Assembly (NCBI GenBank): GCA_003222535.1
Contig: QHWJ01000240.1
Coordinates: forward strand, 1 to 39,063
Source of the DNA: Acidobacteriota bacterium
Lineage (GTDB): Bacteria; Acidobacteriota; Vicinamibacteria; Vicinamibacterales; CAVVIG01
DNA length: 39,063 nt
Direction: 5' to 3'
Position numbers and translations under genes: made by a program. Of this stretch, positions 33,203 through 39,063 are shown in pieces (the first letter of the stretch is position 1; every line of letters begins with the position of its first letter). The notes beneath the pieces are model-generated. The model searched no databases, had not been told where the DNA came from, and was given only the letters and a program-made list of their open reading frames with translations.

Positions 33203-36161
33203 CGGGACGGCGCTTCGGCCCGGGCGGACAGGTGTCGGTTATTACACCGAGCATCTGCTCCACCATCTCGCGCAGGTCGTGTCGAACGACGAGCTGATCG
33301 TGATCTCGAACCGCGCGATCGACACGACGTCGCCGCTGCCGCCCGGCGTACGGATTGCGACGCCGTCGCGGCGGGCGCCGCGGCTGGTCTGGATGCAGAC
33401 GCTCGCCGTCACCGCGATCCGAGAAGTCGAGGCGGACGTCGCGCACTTCACCAACGGCATGATCCCGCTCATGTCGCGCGTGCCGGCGGTGGTGACCATC
33501 CACGACATGAGCCTGCGGCTCTATCCCCGCCACCACCCGACGCGTCGCGTCCTGCTGAATCGTCCGCTGGTCGATCTCGCGGCACGCCGCGCCAACGCCA
33601 TCATCACCGTCTCCCAGAGCGCGAAGCGTGACATCGTCGGCGTCTACGGCCTCGATCCGGGTCGCGTGCACGTCGTGTATGAAGCGGCGGCGCCGTCGTT
33701 CAAGCGCGTCCTGGATCCCGCGGAGCTCGAGCGTGTTCGGCGCCGCTACGGGATCGACGACCGCGTGATTCTCTATGTCGGGACGATCGAGCCGCGGAAG
33801 AACCTGCCCCGGCTGGTCGAGGCGTTCGCGTCTCGACGGGGCACTGGCGAGTTGAGCCACCAACTCGTGTGCGTCGGCCCGTACGGGTGGCTGTCGCGCG
33901 GCCTCGAGGATCGCATCGCCCGCTTGAACGTCGCGCACGCGATCAACTTCACCGGCTACGTGCCGTTCGAAGACCTGCCTGCGCTCTACAGCCTCGCCGA
34001 GATGTTCGTGTACCCGTCGATGTACGAAGGCTTCGGCCTGCCGGTGATCGAAGCGATGGCGTGCGGAGCGCCCGTGATCACCGGACGCACGCCGGCGCTG
34101 GCCGAAATTGGCGGCGGTGCCATCCAGCACGTGGACCGCATCGAGTCCGACGAACTGGGCCGGGCGATGGTGGCGCTCGCGCGGAGCCGCGACCGGCGCG
34201 ACGAGCTGTCGGCGGCGGGTCTGGCTCGCGCGAGCACGTTTTCGTGGCGACGCGCCGCGAGCGAGAGCCTGGAGATCTATCGGGATGTGGCCACCGCACG
34301 GAGCCGCGTAAGAGCCGAGCCTGGTAGGCCCGTGCAGATGGCGACGCCGGGTGGGCCAGGCAGGTCAAGCGGGTTGGCCAGGCCGGATGGGGCAGGTAGG
34401 TCAGGTAGGTCGGGTGGGCCAGGCGGGTCGGTCAGGTCAGGTGGGTCAGGTAAGTGGGGTAGGGCAGGTGGGTCGGGCAGGTGGGGTACGTGGGGTAGGA
34501 CGGGTGGGTCAGGTGGAACCGGTGCGGCGCAACCGTCGGTCGGTGTGGCGCACACGTCCACCGATGTGTTGTTCGGACAGGCGTACTTCCTCCGGTTCGA
34601 TCCCAAGCTGTGGGAAGCGCGCCAGCCGTACGCGCCCCTTGGCGCTCTGTACGCCGCAGCCTGCGTGCGCGCGCGGGGTTACTCCGTGGCCTTGTTCGAT
34701 GCCATGCTCGCGGCCTCCGAAAGCGAATGGGCCGCCGCCCTCGATCGCCATCGTCCGCGCTTCGCCGTGATCTACGAGGACAATTTCAACTACTTGAGCA
34801 AGATGTGCCTGCTGCGCATGCGGCAGGCGGCGCTGACGATGATCGATGCCGCGCGCGCGCGGGGGATCACGACGATCGTCGCCGGCGCCGATGCGACCGA
34901 CCATCCCGCCACCTATCTCGAGCGCGGCGCGGACGTCGTCGTCGCGGGCGAAGGCGAAGTGACGCTGGTGGAACTGCTCGACACGATGTCCGGGGCAAGT
35001 GGGCGGGGTGGGTCGGGTGGGGCAGGTAGATCCACGGCGGAGGGGACGGGAGATCGGACCGGCGGGTTGAAGTCGGTTGCCGGCCTCTGGATTCGAGACG
35101 ACGACGGCCGGGCCGTACGAACGGGGACGCGGCCCATCATCGGCGACGCCGACGCGCTGCCGTTGGCCGCGTGGGATCTCGTCGACGTCGAGCGCTACCG
35201 GTCGATCTGGCGAGCGCGGCACGGCTACTTCTCGATGAACGTCGTGACGACGCGCGGGTGTCCGTATCACTGCAACTGGTGCGCGAAGCCGATCTACGGC
35301 CAGCGCTACACGGCGCGGTCACCAGAAAAAGTAGTCGACGAGATGGCGTGGCTGAAAGCGACGTATCAGCCGGACCATCTGTGGATCGCCGACGACATCT
35401 TCGGCCTCAAGCCCGGCTGGATCGAGCGGTTCGCGGCGCTGGTGCAGTCACGGGGCGCGGCCATTCCGTTCAAGTGCCTCCTCCGCGCCGATCAAGTGAC
35501 GGACAGCGTGGCGCGCGCGCTTCGGGCGGCCGAATGCCGCACGGCCTGGATTGGCGCCGAGTCGGGCTCGCAGAGGATTCTCGACGCGATGGAGAAAGGC
35601 ACGCGCGTCGATCAGATCGCCACGGCGACGCGGCTGCTGCACGAGGCGGGCGTCGAGGTCGGCTTCTTCCTGCAGTTCGGCTATCCCGGCGAGATACGCG
35701 AGGATATCGACCGGACGCTCGCGATGGTGCGCACCTGCGCGCCCGATGACATCGGCGTGTCGGTCTCGTATCCGCTGCCGGGGACGACGTTCTACCAGCG
35801 CGTGCAGGCGCAGCTCGGGCAGAAACGGAACTGGGTCGATTCGAACGACCTCGAGGTGATGTACCACGCGACTTACGTGCCGGACTTCTATCGCGCGCTG
35901 CACGCCCTCGTGCACTCGGAGTTCCGCGCGCGGAGGGCCGCTGACGCCTTGGCCCAGGTCGTCGCGCGGCCGTGGACGTTCACCCGGCGGCATGCGCGCG
36001 CGGCCGTTCACGTCGCGTATCACCGCGTGCAGGTGTCGCTGCTGCGGCGCCGGCTGAGCCGTCTCGCGGGGCTTACCGCGGCGGCGCCGCCGACGGGGCT
36101 CATCCCGCTGCTCACGCCGGATGCCGCGGCCGTGCCCACGGATCAGTCGTCGCTGAAGTGA
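33186..36161 (+). CDS. GT4 glycosyltransferase joined in one frame to a B12-binding radical SAM enzyme
   Basis: 991 residues without a stop. Residues 1-375 are a complete GT-B family 4 glycosyltransferase: MRIAFDGTALRPGRTGVGYY, VVTIHDMS, VSQSAKRDIVGVYG, LYVGTIEPRKNLPRLVEAF and YEGFGLPVIEAMACGAPVI with the E-x7-E motif. Residues about 386-448 are Gly/Arg/Ser-rich and encoded by a short-period repeat. From about 457 (TDVLFGQAYFLRFDPKLWEA) a B12-binding-domain radical SAM enzyme follows: AGADATDHPATYLERGADVV, GEGE, then TTRGCPYHCNWCAKPIYG (CxxxCxxC for the 4Fe-4S cluster) and AWIGAESGSQRILDAMEKGT. A GTG in frame at 34545 could start the second part alone, though with no clear SD. The first ATG overlaps the ligase gene. 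The natural reading is two ancestral genes whose spacer became coding. It is unknown whether one protein or two are made. Confidence 0.78.
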   Translation: MRIAFDGTALRPGRTGVGYYTEHLLHHLAQVVSNDELIVISNRAIDTTSPLPPGVRIATPSRRAPRLVWMQTLAVTAIREVEADVAHFTNGMIPLMSRVPAVVTIHDMSLRLYPRHHPTRRVLLNRPLVDLAARRANAIITVSQSAKRDIVGVYGLDPGRVHVVYEAAAPSFKRVLDPAELERVRRRYGIDDRVILYVGTIEPRKNLPRLVEAFASRRGTGELSHQLVCVGPYGWLSRGLEDRIARLNVAHAINFTGYVPFEDLPALYSLAEMFVYPSMYEGFGLPVIEAMACGAPVITGRTPALAEIGGGAIQHVDRIESDELGRAMVALARSRDRRDELSAAGLARASTFSWRRAASESLEIYRDVATARSRVRAEPGRPVQMATPGGPGRSSGLARPDGAGRSGRSGGPGGSVRSGGSGKWGRAGGSGRWGTWGRTGGSGGTGAAQPSVGVAHTSTDVLFGQAYFLRFDPKLWEARQPYAPLGALYAAACVRARGYSVALFDAMLAASESEWAAALDRHRPRFAVIYEDNFNYLSKMCLLRMRQAALTMIDAARARGITTIVAGADATDHPATYLERGADVVVAGEGEVTLVELLDTMSGASGRGGSGGAGRSTAEGTGDRTGGLKSVAGLWIRDDDGRAVRTGTRPIIGDADALPLAAWDLVDVERYRSIWRARHGYFSMNVVTTRGCPYHCNWCAKPIYGQRYTARSPEKVVDEMAWLKATYQPDHLWIADDIFGLKPGWIERFAALVQSRGAAIPFKCLLRADQVTDSVARALRAAECRTAWIGAESGSQRILDAMEKGTRVDQIATATRLLHEAGVEVGFFLQFGYPGEIREDIDRTLAMVRTCAPDDIGVSVSYPLPGTTFYQRVQAQLGQKRNWVDSNDLEVMYHATYVPDFYRALHALVHSEFRARRAADALAQVVARPWTFTRRHARAAVHVAYHRVQVSLLRRRLSRLAGLTAAAPPTGLIPLLTPDAAAVPTDQSSLK
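34351..34520 (+). repeat. Minisatellite encoding the glycosyltransferase-radical SAM linker
   Basis: About 170 bp of drifted 9-10 bp units (ggtgggtca, ggcaggtcg, ggtaggtcg, ggtggggta) with no C-run and no stop in the used frame. It encodes strings such as GRSGRSGGPGGSVRSGGSGK. It resembles the intergenic arrays of the window in period and base bias. Confidence 0.85.
34990..35031 (+). repeat. Short minisatellite block inside the first radical SAM module
   Basis: Units of ggtgggtcg/ggtggggca type encode GASGRGGSGGAGRS directly after the B12-binding half and before the radical SAM barrel. Same unit style as 34351-34520. Confidence 0.75.
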
Positions 36162-36166
36162 GAAGC

Positions 36167-37588
36167 ATGCGCAAACACCACATCGTCCTGTACAACCCGC
36201 GGGCGCCGTTCTTCACGATGCCGCTTGCGCTCATTGCGGTGGGGTCCGCGCTCGATCGATCGCGGTACGAGGTCACCCTCGTCGACGGACGGCTCGAACC
36301 GGATCCGGTCGCGCGCGTCCTCGATGCGACGGACGGGGCGTTGTGTCTCGGCGTCAGCGTGCTGACCGGCATCCCGATTCGCGACGCGCTGGGGGTGACG
36401 CGAGCCGTACGCGCGCGGCATCCGCGATGCCGGATTGTCTGGGGGGGCTGGCATCCGTCGCTGTTTCCACGCGAGACGCTGAACGAGGCCGGTGTGGACG
36501 CGGTTGTCGTCGGCCAGGGCGAGGAGGCCTTCGCGGATCTCGTCGAGCGGTTCGCGGCCGGCCGCACAGGACAAGACGGGCGGGACGGACAGGAGGGCGA
36601 GGACGGGGAGAACGGGCGGGACGCGACGGGCGCCATTGCACGGCGGCCGGCGCGCGACATCAACGACTTTCCCGAGCACGACTACGGCTTGATCGCGGTC
36701 GAGCGCTACTTCGCGCTCAAGCGCGAGCGGCAGCTCGATTACACCACGTCGCAAGGGTGCCGCTTCCGCTGCACGTTCTGCGCCGATCCGACCGTCTACG
36801 GACGCGCGTGGTCCGGCCTCGAGCCCGCTCGCGTGGCCACCGAGCTCGATCGCCTCTGGCATCGCCACCACTTCACCGACGTCGGCTTTCAGGACGAAAC
36901 GTTTTTCACCCACGCGAACCGTGTAGGCGCAATCGCCGAGGAGATTCTCGGTCGCGATCTCCACTTCACCTGGATGGCGACGATGCGCGGCGATCAGGGA
37001 GCGCGCCTGGACGAGCACGTGCTGCTGGCGTGCCGGCACGCGGGGCTGCGTCGCGTGATGATCGGGCTCGAATCGGGCTCGCAGCAGATGCTCGACTGGA
37101 TGAAGAAGGACCTGAAAGTGGAGCAGGTCTTCGTCACGGCGGAGAAGTGCCGCCGGCACGGCATCGCCGTACTCTGCAATCTCATCGTCGGGTTTCCGGA
37201 CGAACCGCCCGAGAGCGTGGCGGCGACGCTCGATGCGGCGAAGGCGCTTCGTGCGCTCGGCCCCGACTTTCAGGTCGCGCTGTTTTATTACCGGCCGTAT
37301 CCCGGGACTCCGATCACCGACGCGCTCGCGCGGCGAGGGCATCCGCTGCCGCGAAGCCTGGACGAGTGGGCCGCCATCGAAGAGAGCACGTCGCACAGCC
37401 CGTGGGTGGACGCCGGGAAGCGGGCGCTCATCGATCGGTTCAGCTTCTACCAGCGGATCGGCTGGGCGCGGCCGGACGCGTGGCGCGTGCCGCTGCAGGC
37501 GATTGCCCGGTGGCGCTGTCGCCGGGACGTGTACGCCTTCCCCATCGAGAAGACGATTGTCGAGTGGGTGCGACAGGTGCGCGCATGA
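36167..37588 (+). CDS. B12-binding-domain radical SAM protein
   Basis: 473 residues. ATG 36167 lies 5 nt after the previous stop; upstream sequence in this frame is only shadow. Residues 1-135 are a Rossmann-like cobalamin-binding region: HIVLYNPRAPFFTMPLALIA, VTLVDGRLEP, CRIVWGGWHPSLFPRETL, AVVVGQGEEAFADL. The classic D-x-H-x-x-G cobalamin His is not seen, as is common in this superfamily. A collagen-like insert GQDGRDGQEGEDGENGRD follows. The radical SAM core begins at about 185: TTSQGCRFRCTFCADPTVYG (CxxxCxxC), DVGFQDETFFTH, VMIGLESGSQQMLDWMKK, NLIVGFPDEPPES, VALFYYRPYPGTPIT. Relatives carry out radical methylations, ring formations and similar steps. It is a distant paralogue of the radical SAM part of the preceding gene. 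Its stop overlaps the next start (ATGA). Confidence 0.85.
   Translation: MRKHHIVLYNPRAPFFTMPLALIAVGSALDRSRYEVTLVDGRLEPDPVARVLDATDGALCLGVSVLTGIPIRDALGVTRAVRARHPRCRIVWGGWHPSLFPRETLNEAGVDAVVVGQGEEAFADLVERFAAGRTGQDGRDGQEGEDGENGRDATGAIARRPARDINDFPEHDYGLIAVERYFALKRERQLDYTTSQGCRFRCTFCADPTVYGRAWSGLEPARVATELDRLWHRHHFTDVGFQDETFFTHANRVGAIAEEILGRDLHFTWMATMRGDQGARLDEHVLLACRHAGLRRVMIGLESGSQQMLDWMKKDLKVEQVFVTAEKCRRHGIAVLCNLIVGFPDEPPESVAATLDAAKALRALGPDFQVALFYYRPYPGTPITDALARRGHPLPRSLDEWAAIEESTSHSPWVDAGKRALIDRFSFYQRIGWARPDAWRVPLQAIARWRCRRDVYAFPIEKTIVEWVRQVRA
36569..36622 (+). repeat. Six 9-bp units encoding collagen-like Gly-x-x triplets
   Basis: Six consecutive codon triplets, GQD GRD GQE GED GEN GRD, come from a 9-bp DNA period (ggN-cNN-gac style). 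They sit between the B12-binding region and the radical SAM core, the same place as the insert in the upstream paralogue. Confidence 0.8.
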
Positions 37589-38634
37589 CTCTGTCCGTCC
37601 TGGCCACGTCGGCGCTCGTGCGGCTCGGACAGGTGACGAACCGCACGTTCGTGCTGCCGCTGCTCATCTTCTATCCCACCGGGCGCTGCAACAGCCGGTG
37701 CCTGTCGTGCGACTGGTGGAAACAGAGCGGCGGCGACGATCTGACGCTCGACGAGATCCGGATCGTCGCCGCGTCCCTGCCGGCGCTCGGCACGCGCGTG
37801 GTCGCGTTCTCGGGCGGCGAGCCGCTGCTGCGTCCCGAGGTGTTCGAAGCGGCGGAGATCTTTCGCGCGCGCGGCCTGACGCTGCACCTGCTGACGAGCG
37901 GGGTGCTGCTGGAGCGGTTCGCGGAGCGCGTCGCGCGACACTTCGCGCGCGTCTCGGTCTCGCTCGATGCGACCACCGAGCCGCTGTACGAGCGGATTCG
38001 CGGGGTGGACGCGCTGGCGACCGTCCGGCGGGGCATCGCCCGGCTGCGGCGGTTGGCGCCTGAGGTGCCGCTGTCGGCCCGCGCCACGCTGCACCGCGCG
38101 AACTTCCGCGAGCTGCCGCGGCTGATCGACTACGCGAAGTCGCTGGGCCTCGACGGGATTTCGTTTCTGCCGGCTGACGTGTCCTCGCTCGGCTTCGGGC
38201 GCGACGCGCCGCCGAGCGCGGCCGCGCTCGCAAGGCTCGCGCTCGAACGGGCCGACATCGTGGACTTCGAGGCGATCATCGAGCGGACAATCGCGTTGTA
38301 CGCCGGCGATTTCGATTCGGGGTTCGTCGCGGAATCACCGGACAAGCTGCGCCGGCTGCCGCGGTACTACGCGGCGGTCGTCGGCGACGAGCCGTTTCCG
38401 CAGGTCTCGTGCAACGCGCCGTGGGTCTCGGTCGTGATCGAAGCGAACGGATCGGTGCGGCCGTGCTTCTTCCACGGGTCGATCGGCAATATCCGGAAGG
38501 CGCCGATCGCCACGATCGTGGCCGAGAACCTTCGTGTGTTCCGGCAGACGTTGGACGTCGGCGCCGACCCGGTGTGCGTGCGCTGCGTGTGCTCGCTGAA
38601 AACCACCTGGAGGAGCGCCCCATGGCTGATGTAG
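37585..38634 (+). CDS. Radical SAM protein with SPASM-like C-terminus
   Basis: 349 residues, MoaA/PqqE-like layout. Start ATG 37585 overlaps the previous stop as ATGA. Radical SAM cluster motif near the N-terminus: FYPTGRCNSRCLSCDWWKQ (CxxxCxxC), then VVAFSGGEPLLRPEVFEAAE (GGEP, SAM-binding) and VSVSLDATTEPLYERIRG. The C-terminus holds further Cys: VSCNAPWVSVVIEANGSVRPCFF and VCVRCVCS, consistent with an auxiliary 4Fe-4S cluster in a SPASM or twitch domain. Such enzymes modify peptides, sugars or cofactors. Position and tight coupling put it in the glycan locus, downstream of the two B12 enzymes. The substrate cannot be told. Confidence 0.85.
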   Translation: MTLSVLATSALVRLGQVTNRTFVLPLLIFYPTGRCNSRCLSCDWWKQSGGDDLTLDEIRIVAASLPALGTRVVAFSGGEPLLRPEVFEAAEIFRARGLTLHLLTSGVLLERFAERVARHFARVSVSLDATTEPLYERIRGVDALATVRRGIARLRRLAPEVPLSARATLHRANFRELPRLIDYAKSLGLDGISFLPADVSSLGFGRDAPPSAAALARLALERADIVDFEAIIERTIALYAGDFDSGFVAESPDKLRRLPRYYAAVVGDEPFPQVSCNAPWVSVVIEANGSVRPCFFHGSIGNIRKAPIATIVAENLRVFRQTLDVGADPVCVRCVCSLKTTWRSAPWLM

Positions 38635-39063
38635 GGCGGGCGTTTCAGGCTCGCCTCGGCGACCTTGAAAGAGCCGCCCTGCGCCGCGCCGAACGGGATA
38701 CCCAGCGCGCCTTCGACGGCGTTGCGGCGGGCTACGCCCGATCGAATGAAGGCAACCGCCTGCTGCGCCACATGCGTGCGCGCGCGTGGGAGGCGGTCGA
38801 AGCCTTCGTCCCCCGCGGATCGCACATCCTCGATCTCGGGTGCGGTCCCGGCTGCGACGAGGACCATCTGGCCCGACGGGGCTACCGCGTGACGGCGATC
38901 GACTGGTCCCCGGCGATGGTGGACGAGGCGCGCCGGCGCGTGCTGGCCGCCGGGCTCGCCGATCGCGTCGACGTCCTGCACGCCGGCATCCAGGAGATCG
39001 ATCAGCTCGCGCCCGTGCAGTTCGACGCCGCCTACTCGAACTTCGGCCCGCTCAACTGCCTCG
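38622..39063 (+). CDS. Class I SAM-dependent methyltransferase, 3' end outside window
   Basis: 147 residues before the window ends. ATG 38622 follows GGAGGAG (about 7 nt away) and overlaps the end of the radical SAM gene by 13 nt in another frame, which argues for translational coupling. A helical N-terminus with FDGVAAGYARSNEGNRLL leads to motif I, ILDLGCGPGCDEDHLARRGY, then VTAIDWSPAMVDEARRRV (motif II) and FDAAYSNFGPLNCL (motif post-I/IV region). The family methylates small molecules or lipids with SAM. It is the last visible gene of the glycan/radical SAM run, so the operon probably continues beyond the window. Confidence 0.85.
   Translation, partial: MADVGRAFQARLGDLERAALRRAERDTQRAFDGVAAGYARSNEGNRLLRHMRARAWEAVEAFVPRGSHILDLGCGPGCDEDHLARRGYRVTAIDWSPAMVDEARRRVLAAGLADRVDVLHAGIQEIDQLAPVQFDAAYSNFGPLNCL

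Noticed and set aside
36343-37584. Plus frame extending the SPASM-like radical SAM protein upstream
   Set aside because: That part is an Arg-rich shadow of the preceding radical SAM gene; the ATGA overlap at 37585 is the convincing start.

Overview
The window is strongly GC-rich, and the best guess for its origin is an Acidobacteriota chromosome, probably of the Vicinamibacteria type. This is an inference from content: an ADOP/MacB-type permease remnant, a large sortilin-like beta-propeller protein, a TonB-type receptor with a carboxypeptidase-regulatory N-terminus, a c-type cytochrome fused to a PHM-like domain, an Abhydrolase_10 protein, and many intergenic hairpins built from 7-10 bp repeats. 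No rRNA, tRNA, CRISPR array, transposase or phage gene was seen.

Layout. 1-3.7 kb: 3' end of a GNAT acetyltransferase, a secreted alpha/beta hydrolase and a CurA-like reductase. 3.7-9.1 kb: an eroded, repeat-rich stretch. It holds an ADOP permease that appears to have lost its middle, an amidohydrolase fused to a CYTH-like domain with an apparent small in-frame deletion, a spermidine-synthase-like relic, a broken Mrr-type restriction endonuclease, a small intact gene and several palindromic or MITE-like repeats. 9.1-13.1 kb: a sigma factor, an anti-sigma factor carrying a YCF48-like domain, and a DUF4139 protein. 13.2-17.0 kb (minus): a 1026-residue beta-propeller protein followed closely by a small outer-membrane barrel protein. 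17.4-20.4 kb: a PEP-CTERM protein convergent with a cytochrome c-PQQ dehydrogenase. 20.6-22.0 kb: permease and Uma2 relics, then an intact MNT-HEPN toxin-antitoxin pair.

22-28.7 kb: a TonB-type receptor, a NIPSNAP protein, a secreted unknown protein and a cytochrome c/copper-monooxygenase-like protein in a row, then an NTF2-like protein on the other strand. These look like envelope uptake and oxidation functions.

28.7-39.1 kb: a surface-glycan assembly locus. On the minus strand lie a Wzx-like flippase and a nucleotidyltransferase. Divergent from them, in a tight run of overlapping or nearly abutting genes, come an O-antigen ligase-like protein with an Ig-like domain in its periplasmic loop, one open frame joining a GT4 glycosyltransferase to a B12-binding radical SAM enzyme through a minisatellite-coded linker, a second B12-binding radical SAM enzyme, a radical SAM/SPASM-like enzyme and a SAM methyltransferase cut by the window edge. 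Three radical SAM enzymes and a methyltransferase translationally linked to a glycan ligase and glycosyltransferase are the best candidate here for an undescribed system: a pathway making a radically modified or C-methylated glycan or lipid carrier.

A theme across the window is expansion of short-period repeats. Between genes they form hairpins; inside genes they encode Gly-rich or collagen-like inserts that keep the frame open. All functional names come from reading motifs by eye and from remembered family patterns; no database search was run.
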